From CAZAQV01 sp964487255 (GTDB lineage Bacteria > Myxococcota_A > Polyangia > Polyangiales > CAZAQV01), in NCBI GenBank assembly GCA_964487255.1, contig CAZAQV010000011.1, positions 1-64,000 on the forward strand: a DNA stretch of 64,000 nt, given 5' to 3'. Below, in pieces: positions 55,078 through 63,954 of this stretch (positions are counted from its first letter, which is position 1; each line of letters begins with the position of its first letter). The position numbers and the translations under genes were made by a program. The notes under the pieces were generated by a model that worked only from the letters and a program-made list of their open reading frames with translations, ran no database searches and was not told the origin of the DNA.

Positions 55078-55153
55078 TGACTCTTCACGGCTGCGCTTCG
55101 AAATGCGCTGTGGTGGTACCACATCACCTTTCTCGGGCTCCGCGCGTTCATCG
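55078..55153 (-). repeat. Dispersed hairpin element, copy 5
   Basis: 76 nt in reverse orientation (plus strand TGACTCTTCACGGCTGCG to GCGTTCATCG). The hairpin is TGTGGT-GGT-ACCACA (55109-55123). Compared with copy 6, one stem pair has changed from T:A to G:C, keeping the pairing. Confidence 0.8.
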
Positions 55154-55176
55154 TGGTCGGTTTCTGACTCTGTCAA

Positions 55177-55254
55177 TGACTCTTCACGGCTACGCGTCGA
55201 AACCAGCGATTTGGTGGTACCAAATCGGGTTTCTTGGGCTTCGCACGCTCATCG
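55177..55254 (-). repeat. Dispersed hairpin element, copy 6
   Basis: 78 nt in reverse orientation, 99 bp from copy 5. The hairpin is a 9-bp stem, CGATTTGGT-GGT-ACCAAATCG (55207-55227). The last base of the element is the first base of the GTG start of the DUF192 gene. Confidence 0.8.
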
Positions 55255-55817
55255 TGAATGTCCTGCTGACTCTTGTAGTGTTGGGGGGCTGTGGGGGAGC
55301 GATCGAGAGCGACACGATTCCGGAGGTGCAAGAGCCGGGCACAACCGCCTCTCATCCCGAGAGCGTGCGAGAGCCCGATCCAGAGCGCCCTGATGTTGTC
55401 CTTCCGCCCGGCGCGGAGCGGGCCTGGGTGACGCTGGCCGGTAAGCGCGAGCTTCGGCTGACCGTCGAAGTGCTACGAACCGACAAGCAGTTCGATCGTG
55501 GACTCATGTATCGCACCGATCTTCCGCGCGAAGCGGGCGTGCTTTTTCTGTTTCCCCAACAGGGCGACCATGTGTTTTGGATGAAGAATGTGTCGATTCC
55601 ACTCGATATCGTTTTCGCGGACAAAGACTGGAACGTGGTGGGTGTCGAACACGACACGGTGCCCTATAGTGAAGCCAGCCTCTCTGCGGCCAAACCATCC
55701 AAGTACGTGGTCGAGATGAATGCAGGGCTCGCGTCGGCGTATGGAATCGAGCCTGGCAGTCGGCTCACGGTGGAACTCGACCGCGAGAGTTGTGACTGTA
55801 AGGAGGGCGAAAAATGA
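55254..55817 (+). CDS. DUF192-domain lipoprotein
   Basis: 187 residues from the GTG at 55254, giving a good signal peptide with lipobox LGGC; an ATG at 55176 lies in the dispersed element. The DUF192 domain (about 85-180) shows RGLMYRTDLPREAGVLF, FWMKNVSIPLDIVF and the conserved YVVEMNAGLASAYGI. The domain's biochemical role is unknown. It overlaps the cyclophilin gene by 4 bp. Confidence 0.85.
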   Translation: MNVLLTLVVLGGCGGAIESDTIPEVQEPGTTASHPESVREPDPERPDVVLPPGAERAWVTLAGKRELRLTVEVLRTDKQFDRGLMYRTDLPREAGVLFLFPQQGDHVFWMKNVSIPLDIVFADKDWNVVGVEHDTVPYSEASLSAAKPSKYVVEMNAGLASAYGIEPGSRLTVELDRESCDCKEGEK

Positions 55818-56740
55818 ATCTGCAGACTCAGTTGCGCTACGCGGCCATGCTGGTTGTCGCGCTTGGCTGCGGCGACAACGACAGCGGTCAGTCCGTGGGT
55901 AAGCAGGGCGAGACGGTCACCCAAGACGGGCATCGTGTAATCGGTGCAGGGCCTCGACAAGCGTCATCGAGGAGCGTCGAGGAGGACGGTCCGCCGCTTC
56001 CGGATACCGCGCGATGGATCGACAAACCCACGAGCGACGACCCACAAACAGAACCGCTTTCGCTTGCCGAGGCCGTCGAAGGGCTTCCCCTCGAAGGCAA
56101 GCTGGTGGCCGAGATACGCACTGACTTGGGCTTCTTGTTCTGCGACCTATTTGCCGACCGCAAACCCAAGACCGTCGCGCACTTCATTGCCTTGGCGCGT
56201 GGCAAGCGCGCTTGGTGGGACGCAAGCGCGGGGGCGTGGCGAAAAGAGCCGCTCTATGCCGACAGTGAGTTCTTTCGCGTTGTGCCGGACGAGATGATCA
56301 TGGCCGGTGGCGTGGGCAAGGGGCTCGCGGACATCGCGGTCAAGCTCCCCTTCGAAAAGGCAGAGCATCCGCTCATTCACGACCGCAAAGGTCAGCTGAT
56401 ACTGATCGACGGTGGCGGAAAGTTTGCGATCAGTGACGGGCCGAACCGGGAGCTCGATGGCAAAGAGACGCACTCCATCTTCGGTCAGTGTTATCCAGAA
56501 GATTTGGTGTTTCGCATCGCCCGAGTGCCGCAGTGGGGTTCCGAACATGCCTTCCGTCCCCGCACCCGGGTGGCTGTGCACCGGGTGGTGATTCGCCGTT
56601 CCGAAAAGGGGGCGGACAAGGAGCGTCCTCAGCTTCCCGAGGGACGCGTCAAACTGCCTGAGCCACGCGGCGCAAGCCGTGGTCCCAGCGAAATGCGTGG
56701 CAGGCACAAGAAGCTTCACGACCGCCCCAGGACGCCTTAA
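55814..56740 (+). CDS. Cyclophilin-type peptidyl-prolyl isomerase (lipoprotein)
   Basis: 308 residues. Signal peptide with lipobox ALGC; then a linker of about 80 residues and a cyclophilin domain (about 95-260): LFADRKPKTVAHFIALARG, EFFRVVPDEMIMAGG, HSIFGQCYPEDL. The Arg/Gln of the active site are partly conserved (FFRVV). The basic C-terminal tail is unusual. Assists folding of periplasmic proteins (inference). The signal-peptide and domain order matches periplasmic PpiA-like lipoproteins. Confidence 0.82.
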   Translation: MNLQTQLRYAAMLVVALGCGDNDSGQSVGKQGETVTQDGHRVIGAGPRQASSRSVEEDGPPLPDTARWIDKPTSDDPQTEPLSLAEAVEGLPLEGKLVAEIRTDLGFLFCDLFADRKPKTVAHFIALARGKRAWWDASAGAWRKEPLYADSEFFRVVPDEMIMAGGVGKGLADIAVKLPFEKAEHPLIHDRKGQLILIDGGGKFAISDGPNRELDGKETHSIFGQCYPEDLVFRIARVPQWGSEHAFRPRTRVAVHRVVIRRSEKGADKERPQLPEGRVKLPEPRGASRGPSEMRGRHKKLHDRPRTP

Positions 56741-56762
56741 ACCCCGCATATCAATTCGTGGT

Positions 56763-59297
56763 ATGCCTGTGGGCGTGACATTGCTGCAGCGGCTAAAGAT
56801 CATGCCTGCGTGGATCGCGCTCACGGTGAGCATCATGTCGTGCACAGCACTCAAGCTTGAAGAGCGTGAAGTTCCAGCCGTCGCGATCTTTGATCCCGAA
56901 AGCGGCAACGTTCCGAAGCCAACGGACATTCGCCGAGACGCCGACGCGGGGCGTCTCGATTTTGACCTTGAGGACCCGGAGCTTTCGGCCGCCGAGCGCG
57001 CACTTTACGGAAGGCTCAACACCCTCGATGGTTGGTCGAGCGCGAGCGCCGCGACGCTTGAGTTTAGTGCGGCGGTCGACACGCAAAGCGCGACGCTGGG
57101 CGAGACGGTACACGTGGTTCGCTGGGGCGAGTCGCCGCAGCCCGTTTCCGGACTTGAGCTCGAGTTTGAAGCCGCCGATACGCGAATGCGCATTGCTGCA
57201 CCGGACGGCGGCTGGGAGCGCGGAGCAAGGTACGTGCTTTTCGCTCTCGGCGGCGAGCAGGGCCTGACCGATCTCGGGGGCAGCCCGGTTGTTGCTGACG
57301 AAGCCTTCTATTTTCTGCGCCAACAGCAGCCACTCGATGCTGCCGAGCACCAGCGCGCGTTTCCGGGTGCGACGCGTGAAGAGCGCCTACAAAAGGGCCG
57401 CGACCTTGAAGAAGTTCGCGCAGAGCTGGCTCCGTTCATGGATTACGCCGCTCAGCGCGCCGGTGACCGAAGTCGCATCGTTTCGTTGTGGTCGTTTACG
57501 GTCACCAAGCGGGTTGAGGTCGCGATGGATCGCGAAAGTCAGCGCGTTCCCATCCCCTTTGACCTGCTTCGCGACCGTGATACGGGGCTTGTCGACTTGG
57601 CGTTTTCCGAGACGGACAAAGACATCGAGCACACCGCCAAACAGACCCTCAACCGTTACGATGGTTTTTCGATTTCGTCGGAGCTTTTTGTGCCTTTCAC
57701 AGGTTCGATCGATCCGGCATCGGTGAGCGATGAGACCGTGCGTTTTTACCGCATCGATGACGGAGTCGTGCGGCTCCCCGCCGCGGTGGAAAGTTTCGAA
57801 AACGACGCGTATCTCAGCATCAAGCCAGCCGATCTTCCACTTGTGCAAGAGGCCCACTACGCGGTTGTGCTTCGAGAGGGCCTCGTCGACACGGCGGGTG
57901 AGCCGGTCAACGCCATGCTCGTTGGGCACGCGTTGCTTTCTGTCGAAGCGCTCGTCGACGAGAGCGGACAATCCACGGTTTCGGCCGTTGACGATGACGC
58001 CGCAGCTCGACTCGAAGCTGCGCGCGTTAACTTGGCACCTGTGTTCGAAATCGAAGCGCGGGAAGGCGTCATCGCTGCGTGGTCCTTCAAGACGCTCGAA
58101 GCGGAGACGAAGCTCGATGTGTGGTCTCGCGCCGCTCGAAGCGGAGGCATCGAGCCCAGGGTCCAAGTGCTCGACCGGCAAAGCGCGCTCGCCGCAAGCG
58201 TCGACTTCGCGCTTGGTCTGAGTTCGATCGCCAATGTGGGTGATGTTGTGACGGGGACCATCACGTCGCCGTATTATCTCGACGACAAGACGCACGACTT
58301 CCGCGAAGACGGTGGCTACGAGGTTGAGGAGGTTGCGTTTACGATGACGCTTCCGCGCGAGCCCCTGTCGCCCATGCCGGTGGTCATCTTTGGTCACGGC
58401 ATCATGACCGAGCGAAGGTTTGTGTTGGCCATCGCCAACAGTCTTGCGGCGCGCGGGATGGCAGCGGTTGCCATCGACTTGCCTTTTCACGGCACGCGCA
58501 CCGTGTGTGTCGATTCGAGCCCGATCGCGCTCGTCGATCCGCGTACGGGCGAGCCCACGAATTTTCCTCCGTGTGGCTCGGGTGCGGAGTGTGACCCAGA
58601 GCGCGGCGTGTGCGTCGATTCGCAGACGCGCGAGCCCGAGGGCTTTTTCGAGTGGCCTGTGCTCGGTTACCCCACGGCGTCTGGCGCGGCGTTTCTGGAA
58701 ATCGAAAAGCTTCCCACGATTCCCAGCCACTTTGTGCAGGCGTACGTGGACCTGGGAAGCCTTGTCTACGCGCTCGAAGAAGCCGATTGGAGCCAAGTTA
58801 CCGACTCACCACTCGACCGCGCTAAGTTTTACTGGGTCGGCCAGTCGCTTGGCGGGATCATCGGTGCCGCATTCGTCGCTACGATGCCGCAGATCGAGCG
58901 CGCGGTGTTCAACGTGCCGGGTGCGGGCCTGGTCGATGTTTTTGATCAGTCGACGTTCTTTCGACCACAGATTGATGGCTACTTCACGCGCAATGACATC
59001 GAGCGCGAAAGCTACGAAGGGCGTCGCTTCTTGGGTATCGCGCGTTGGCTCATGGATTCGGTTGACCCGCACTCCATCGCACATCGCTATCGGAGCAGCG
59101 ACCAGCGCGGCTTTGTGCAGATGGCTGTCGGCGACATTATCGTGCCAAACGTGGCGACCGAAGCGTTGGTGCGCATTGGTCAGTTGCCCAAGCGCGACTA
59201 CATTGGTACGCACGGTTTTTTGTCCATCCCCGAGCCGGCAGCGCTGCCCGGGCTACGGGACATGGGTGACTTTCTTAGCGGTGAGTTCCAGCCGTGA
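56763..59297 (+). CDS. Alpha/beta-hydrolase (lipase-like) lipoprotein
   Basis: 844 residues from the ATG at 56763 (56802 also possible); the lipobox is SIMSC. An N-terminal region of Ig-like/adhesion-type repeats (about 60-430) is followed by an alpha/beta-hydrolase domain: VVIFGHGIMTERR, nucleophile elbow WVGQSLGGI, a Cys-rich insertion (PPCGSGAECDPERGVCVD), and a late GTHGF His. It resembles the extracellular 'virulence-factor lipase' type of myxobacteria. The stop overlaps the FadL-like gene by 4 bp. Confidence 0.78.
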   Translation: MPVGVTLLQRLKIMPAWIALTVSIMSCTALKLEEREVPAVAIFDPESGNVPKPTDIRRDADAGRLDFDLEDPELSAAERALYGRLNTLDGWSSASAATLEFSAAVDTQSATLGETVHVVRWGESPQPVSGLELEFEAADTRMRIAAPDGGWERGARYVLFALGGEQGLTDLGGSPVVADEAFYFLRQQQPLDAAEHQRAFPGATREERLQKGRDLEEVRAELAPFMDYAAQRAGDRSRIVSLWSFTVTKRVEVAMDRESQRVPIPFDLLRDRDTGLVDLAFSETDKDIEHTAKQTLNRYDGFSISSELFVPFTGSIDPASVSDETVRFYRIDDGVVRLPAAVESFENDAYLSIKPADLPLVQEAHYAVVLREGLVDTAGEPVNAMLVGHALLSVEALVDESGQSTVSAVDDDAAARLEAARVNLAPVFEIEAREGVIAAWSFKTLEAETKLDVWSRAARSGGIEPRVQVLDRQSALAASVDFALGLSSIANVGDVVTGTITSPYYLDDKTHDFREDGGYEVEEVAFTMTLPREPLSPMPVVIFGHGIMTERRFVLAIANSLAARGMAAVAIDLPFHGTRTVCVDSSPIALVDPRTGEPTNFPPCGSGAECDPERGVCVDSQTREPEGFFEWPVLGYPTASGAAFLEIEKLPTIPSHFVQAYVDLGSLVYALEEADWSQVTDSPLDRAKFYWVGQSLGGIIGAAFVATMPQIERAVFNVPGAGLVDVFDQSTFFRPQIDGYFTRNDIERESYEGRRFLGIARWLMDSVDPHSIAHRYRSSDQRGFVQMAVGDIIVPNVATEALVRIGQLPKRDYIGTHGFLSIPEPAALPGLRDMGDFLSGEFQP

Positions 59298-60499
59298 AGG
59301 CACGCAGCTTGCGAGCTCTGGTGGTTTGTGCGGTGCTCAGCGCCGCTCAGGTAGCGCAGGCGGGTGGTTACGAGCTGTTCGAGCAAGCCGCGTCGAGTGC
59401 GGGCCAAGCCAGTGCCGCCACGGCGAGGCCCGACGATGCGAGTGCTGCCTGGCACAACCCTGCGGCACTTGCGGACGGGGGTGGCTTGCGTGCCACGCTC
59501 GGCCTGACGCTTGTGCTCTCCGAGCTCCATGCGGACGACGCAGCGCTCGGTTGGAACATCGACAACGACGCTGAGTTCGGTACCCCGTTTTACGGCTACG
59601 TGAGCTATGCGCAGAATGAGTGGGCGCTCGGTCTGTCCGTCAACGTCCCCTATGCAAGCAAGGTGCGTTGGCCGACCGACGGCGCGCAACGCTTCGAGAT
59701 TATCGCGTCACAGCCAAATTTTGTGCGCTTTGCGCCGTTTTTTTCCTGGTCGTTTGGAGACCTTCGACTCGCAGCGGGCCCTCACGTCGACGTCGGAAGT
59801 TTGGAGCTTCTGCGCAACCTCGACTTTATCGATGTCGAAGGCGCGGTGCAGATACGGTTGCACGGCGCGGGCGTCGGTGGACACGCCGCTCTTTACTGGC
59901 AGAAGGACGAGCTTTCACTTGGACTTGCCTACAAGAGCCGCACCGTCGTCTCTCTTTCGGGGGAGGCAGCGTTTGAGGCGCCACAAGAGTTTGCTGAAAA
60001 GACACAAGACCAGCGCGTAGAGGCGACGTGGCGCAACCCCGACCGCTTGACGTTCGGATTCGGCTATGACTTTGGCGAGCTACAGCTTTATGCCGATATC
60101 TCGTACACGCTTTGGTCGATCAACGAGCAGTTGGTCATCGACTTTGAGCGCGAGGAGACCCCCGACCGTGTCCAACAGAACGACTGGCAGAATACCTTTA
60201 GCGTTCGTCTCGGAGCTGCCATCGATCTGGCTGAGCCTCTCACGCTCCGTGCCGGCATCCTCTTCGACCAATCGCCGGTGCCCGCGGCAACGCTTGCGCC
60301 CTCGTCGCCAGATTCGGATCGGATTGGTGGTTCGCTCGGCGTTGGCGTTCGAGTCGGTGACTTTCAGTTCGACGCCTTCTATCAGTTGCTCCGGTTGCTC
60401 GGCGAAACATCGACTAGCTTGGACGCGCCGGCGGCTCGTTACGACGGCTTCGCACACTTTGTCGGCCTCAGCGCTTCGCTCGCGATGCGCGAGCTTTGA
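59294..60499 (+). CDS. OmpP1/FadL-family outer-membrane transporter
   Basis: 401 residues from a GTG. Signal peptide (QVAQAGG), then the FadL N-terminal hatch GYELFEQAASSAGQASAATA followed by AWHNPAAL, and a beta-barrel rich in alternating aromatic/Gly strands ending in the family's C-terminal strand. FadL proteins import long-chain fatty acids or other hydrophobic compounds. It is coupled to the lipase-like gene, so the two may act on the same lipid substrates; the thiolase gene lies 3 kb away. Confidence 0.9.
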   Translation: MKARSLRALVVCAVLSAAQVAQAGGYELFEQAASSAGQASAATARPDDASAAWHNPAALADGGGLRATLGLTLVLSELHADDAALGWNIDNDAEFGTPFYGYVSYAQNEWALGLSVNVPYASKVRWPTDGAQRFEIIASQPNFVRFAPFFSWSFGDLRLAAGPHVDVGSLELLRNLDFIDVEGAVQIRLHGAGVGGHAALYWQKDELSLGLAYKSRTVVSLSGEAAFEAPQEFAEKTQDQRVEATWRNPDRLTFGFGYDFGELQLYADISYTLWSINEQLVIDFEREETPDRVQQNDWQNTFSVRLGAAIDLAEPLTLRAGILFDQSPVPAATLAPSSPDSDRIGGSLGVGVRVGDFQFDAFYQLLRLLGETSTSLDAPAARYDGFAHFVGLSASLAMREL

Positions 60500-60622
60500 C
60501 CTTTTCGAAAACCAGGTGAGGCAAAGCGCCATCCCGTGCAACGAAGCATGTTCGGATCTGCCACAGCGGCCTGATTCTTCGGCCGTGAACATCATTGGGT
60601 AAATTGCGGGGTGTAGTCGGGC

Positions 60623-61507
60623 ATGCCTCTTGCTCCCTACCGACGCATGGCAAAACAGACGTTTCAGCGAGGCTATCCTGGTGCACGGCCAGCCATCGAC
60701 AACAGTATGTCGGTTCATATCAAGGCCGGCGACAAGGTCACCACTGCCGCAAAAGCCGGATGGGCGGCGAAAGGTGGGCTGTACGTGACATTGGGCGTGC
60801 TTGCGCTGATGGCAGCGTTTGGCGCGGGCGGTGGGACGGCTGGTGGACAAGATGTGCTGCAATGGGTTGCGCAGCAGTCGTTTGGAACGATCCTACTCGG
60901 TCTCGCGGGAATCGGCTTTAGTTGTTACGCGCTCTGGCGCTTCGTGCAGGCGATCATCGACCCCGAAAGCCACAAGAGCGCTACGATCGGCACGCTCAAG
61001 CGGGTCGGCTGGACGCTCAGCGGTGTGGTTCATGCCGCGCTTGCGTATGCAGCTTTTCAGCTCGCATCGGGCACAGGTTCGGGCGGGCAGAAGCAGATGT
61101 GGATGAGTCAGGTTCTCTCGGAGAGTTGGGGCCCATACCTCGTCGGTGGGCTCGCGGTTTTTGTGATCGGCGTCGGACTCTACCAGTTCAAAAAAGCCTT
61201 CAAGCTCGGTTTCATGCGTGACGTGAACACGGCAGAGATGACCCACAAAGAGGAAAAGACTTTCCGTCTCGCGGGGCGCGTGGGGCTTTCGGCGCGCGGT
61301 GTTGTCTTTCCCATTATCGGTTACTACCTGATGAAGGCTGCAGTTGAGGCGAATGCAGCCGCCGCACAGGGGGCGGGCGTGGGTGGCGCGCTCGACAAGA
61401 TTGCGGCTGCGGGCACGCTGCCCCTTGCTATTGTGGCCTTTGGTCTCGCGGCGTACGGCGTCCTCCAACTCTTTTTCGTGCGCTATCGCGACGTCTCTGC
61501 AGCATAG
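60623..61507 (+). CDS. DUF1206-domain membrane protein
   Basis: 294 residues (start at 60623; ATGs at 60647 and 60707 are also in frame). Three repeated pairs of membrane helices (about 48-105, 125-190 and 205-285), each begun by an AARAGW- or GRVGLSARG-type segment, give the DUF1206 pattern of six helices. Function unknown. The strong terminator at 61545 follows. Confidence 0.85.
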   Translation: MPLAPYRRMAKQTFQRGYPGARPAIDNSMSVHIKAGDKVTTAAKAGWAAKGGLYVTLGVLALMAAFGAGGGTAGGQDVLQWVAQQSFGTILLGLAGIGFSCYALWRFVQAIIDPESHKSATIGTLKRVGWTLSGVVHAALAYAAFQLASGTGSGGQKQMWMSQVLSESWGPYLVGGLAVFVIGVGLYQFKKAFKLGFMRDVNTAEMTHKEEKTFRLAGRVGLSARGVVFPIIGYYLMKAAVEANAAAAQGAGVGGALDKIAAAGTLPLAIVAFGLAAYGVLQLFFVRYRDVSAA

Positions 61508-61544
61508 GTTTTGCCGCATCCGCGGCAGAAGAAAACATAACCGT

Positions 61545-61584
61545 CGGGCCGGTCTTCTTTCCCCCAAGAAGGCCGGCCCGTTTT
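61545..61584 (+). terminator. Rho-independent terminator after the DUF1206 gene
   Basis: A 15-bp stem CGGGCCGGTCTTCTT / AAGAAGGCCGGCCCG (61545-61559 and 61566-61580, one G-U pair) with a 6-nt loop TCCCCC, followed directly by TTTT. It can also act on transcripts of the convergent gene. Confidence 0.85.
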
Positions 61585-61594
61585 ACTGTATTGA

Positions 61595-61715
61595 CGGCTC
61601 TTCGCTAGCCTTTTGCTTCCAACCAGCGATTTGCAGCACGATGACGCGTCAGCGGAAGAGTCAGGAAGCCGGGCGACGCGGCAAATCAGCTTGCTTTGGT
61701 TCCGCACGTTCATCG
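61595..61715 (-). repeat. Dispersed hairpin element, copy 7, with an inserted mini-element
   Basis: The reverse-oriented element is 121 nt, about 43 longer than the others because of an insertion in the loop. The stem GATTTGC/GCAAATC (61628-61634 and 61681-61687) is intact. The loop carries the 25-nt segment CGATGACGCGTCAGCGG...GTCA (61639-61663) shared with the 85-bp repeat. The stop codon of the convergent gene (61710-61712) is part of the element. Confidence 0.8.
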
Positions 61716-62771
61716 CGTCTTCTCTGGCTCGAGGCTCAGAGCGTGCTCAAGGCTGAGCGTGTCACTGCTCGCCGATACCAAGCCGTTGGTGGTATCGTAA
61801 TTGGGGATAAGCCCAGAGCGCGCCTCGAACTGCTCAAGCCACCAACGAGCCTGTTCACGACTGGGAAAGCGGTCGTTCTGGTTTGCGAGAGATTGAAGCT
61901 CGGAAGCCATCTGCTGGAATCCCGTTCGGATGTCGGCCTCGGACTTAAAAGGCGCCAACTCCGTGCCGCTCGTCATTTCCAAGACTTTGATTTCCTCCCC
62001 AAGAACCGGAAAGCGATCACATTCTTTCGTCTCAAAACGTACGAACGGATAGTTGGTCGTATCGATGTCGACCCAGCATTGTCCGTTAAGAAAAATTTCC
62101 GCGTAGGCCAGTGATGAACCTTCCCGCTCGCCGTCCTCAAAGACCTTGTCAACTTCCTCTTCAGCGACTGGTGCTTGTCGCGACACGTAGTCCACGATGT
62201 TTTCGAACTCAGCGTGGGCGTGGTGGATCTTGAGATTGTTGTGAAGCGGAATAAGGACCTGGATGAATTTGGAACCGTGTTTGTCGAGTGCTTTGTCGAT
62301 GGCGGCCTGCTGGGCATCGTTGAGTTGCTCTCGTTGCACGTGTGCTGCCGGCTTGCGTACGGAGAGCCAGTATTGCCGCACCTCTTCGATCCGCCATTGG
62401 TTGAGGCCAATGATGGCCCTGGTCTTCAGGTCTTGAAACGCTGCCCATTGCCTCATGTCATCGCTGAACCGCTCCGAAGAGGTCTCCTTAAGTATTCGAT
62501 ACGAAACGATGTGCGTCACGTGCCGCAGATCGAATAGCCCGACCTCCGCGAAGCGCTCGGCCAAGATCTCGAGTTCAGCCTCGCTCGCCTCGTCGACGTT
62601 GGTTGCCGAGGAGGCCCCGTCGCTGAACTGCGCGAGATACGCCGGATCGAATAAGGACTCATTCAATTCCTTGTCAACGTATGCCGGAAGATCGAGAAGA
62701 ACGCCGTAGTAGAACAGCGCGATCACAAGCCCGATGCTGATGAACATCAGCGCGATCTTGAACAATCGCAC
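61710..62771 (-). CDS. Membrane-anchored protein of unknown function
   Basis: 353 residues from a GTG at 62771; the frame extends upstream only through the antisense of the thiolase gene. One N-terminal transmembrane helix (about 8-27) and a large soluble domain, mostly helical with acidic patches, that resembles no recognised family. Its stop codon is supplied by the dispersed element. It is on the same strand as the thiolase gene, 19 bp from its stop. Confidence 0.65.
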   Translation of the reverse strand: MRLFKIALMFISIGLVIALFYYGVLLDLPAYVDKELNESLFDPAYLAQFSDGASSATNVDEASEAELEILAERFAEVGLFDLRHVTHIVSYRILKETSSERFSDDMRQWAAFQDLKTRAIIGLNQWRIEEVRQYWLSVRKPAAHVQREQLNDAQQAAIDKALDKHGSKFIQVLIPLHNNLKIHHAHAEFENIVDYVSRQAPVAEEEVDKVFEDGEREGSSLAYAEIFLNGQCWVDIDTTNYPFVRFETKECDRFPVLGEEIKVLEMTSGTELAPFKSEADIRTGFQQMASELQSLANQNDRFPSREQARWWLEQFEARSGLIPNYDTTNGLVSASSDTLSLEHALSLEPEKTR

Positions 62772-62790
62772 GGTGGCCCGGCCCGTATTA

Positions 62791-63954
62791 TTAGACTCGC
62801 TCGAAGAGGCCGGCGGCGCCCATGCCGCCACCGATGCACATCGTGACGATGGCGTAGCGGCCTTCGCGGCGCTTGAGCGCGTAGAGCGCGGTCGCGGTGA
62901 GCTTGGCACCGGTGCAGCCCAGCGGGTGCCCGAGGGCGATCGCGCCACCACTAATGTTGAGCTTGTGGTCGGGGATCTCGAGCTCTTTTTGCACCTGAAT
63001 CGATTGGCTTGCGAATGCTTCATTGAGTTCGACGATGTCGATGTCCTTCATAGTCAGCCCGTGGCGTTTGAGAAGCTTGCGTACGGCGGGGATCGGGCCG
63101 ATCCCCATGATCGCCGGGTCGACGCCCACGGTCGCAAAACCGCGGAAGTAGCCGAGCGGCTTGATGCCGAGCTCATCGGCCTTTTCTGCGGTCATCACCA
63201 GTGCTGCGGCCGCGCCGTCCGAAAGCGGCGAGGCGTTGCCCGCGGTGACGGTTCCGTTTGCCTTGAACGCGGGGCGAAGCTTCGCGAGACCTTCGACCGT
63301 TGTTCCCGCACGCGGCATCTCTTCTTTGCCGAAGTCGAAGAGCTGACGAGCGCCGTCCTTGTAGCGGACACCGTGAACCGCCACGATTTCTTCGTCGAAC
63401 ACGCCTGCTTTGACTGCGGCCGCGGCCTTGTCTTGGCTTTTGACCGCGAACTCGTCCTGCGCTTCGCGGGAGATGTCGTACTTGTCCGCCACGTTCTCGG
63501 CCGTGATGCCCATCGGGGTGTACACGCTTGGAAAGCGCTCCATGGCTTCGGGTGAGGCGCTAAGCTTGTTGCCCGTCATGGGTACCATCGACATGGACTC
63601 GACGCCGCCGGCGATCACAATCTCGTTATAACCCGAGTGGATGTGTGCAGCTGCCATCGCGATGGATTGCAGTCCACTTGAGCAGAAGCGGTTGATGGTC
63701 ATCGCGCTCGTCTCTTGCGGGAGCCTCCCGAGGAAGCCCGCGACCCGTGCGACGTTGAGACCTTGCTCTCCCTCAGGCATGGCGCAGCCAAGAATCAAGT
63801 CGTCGACCATCTCTGGCGTGACCTGTGGAACACGGCGCAAGAGGCCGTGGATGACGTCTCCGGCCAGTTCGTCAGGGCGACGCTGCGCAAGAGAACCTTT
63901 GTGCGCCCGACCGACCGGACTGCGAACAGCTTCAGCAATTACAATATTCTTCAT
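62791..63954 (-). CDS. fadA: Acetyl-CoA acyltransferase (3-ketoacyl-CoA thiolase)
   Basis: 387 residues, the usual thiolase length. The catalytic Cys is at about 91 in NRFCSSG, the His in GHPLGCTGA and the second Cys in CIGGGMG near the C-terminus; GGVESMSMVP and NEAFA are also diagnostic. It cleaves 3-ketoacyl-CoA in beta-oxidation. No fadB partner is in the window, so it may continue downstream in an operon outside it. It fits with the FadL-like importer. Confidence 0.92.
   Translation of the reverse strand: MKNIVIAEAVRSPVGRAHKGSLAQRRPDELAGDVIHGLLRRVPQVTPEMVDDLILGCAMPEGEQGLNVARVAGFLGRLPQETSAMTINRFCSSGLQSIAMAAAHIHSGYNEIVIAGGVESMSMVPMTGNKLSASPEAMERFPSVYTPMGITAENVADKYDISREAQDEFAVKSQDKAAAAVKAGVFDEEIVAVHGVRYKDGARQLFDFGKEEMPRAGTTVEGLAKLRPAFKANGTVTAGNASPLSDGAAAALVMTAEKADELGIKPLGYFRGFATVGVDPAIMGIGPIPAVRKLLKRHGLTMKDIDIVELNEAFASQSIQVQKELEIPDHKLNISGGAIALGHPLGCTGAKLTATALYALKRREGRYAIVTMCIGGGMGAAGLFERV

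Noticed and set aside
55173..55355. 60-codon minus-strand frame with similarity to the extended HemD N-terminus
   Set aside because: The similarity comes from the two element copies, not from a protein family; both are the same repeat read in the same phase.
57387..58796. 469-codon minus-strand frame opposite the lipase-like gene
   Set aside because: Antisense to a gene with a lipobox and a nucleophile elbow; its own translation shows no domain.
61483..61713. Minus-strand frame ending in FFCRGCGKTY, looking like a zinc ribbon
   Set aside because: It runs through the terminator and the dispersed element and has no start signal; the CxxC is a chance product of the repeat.
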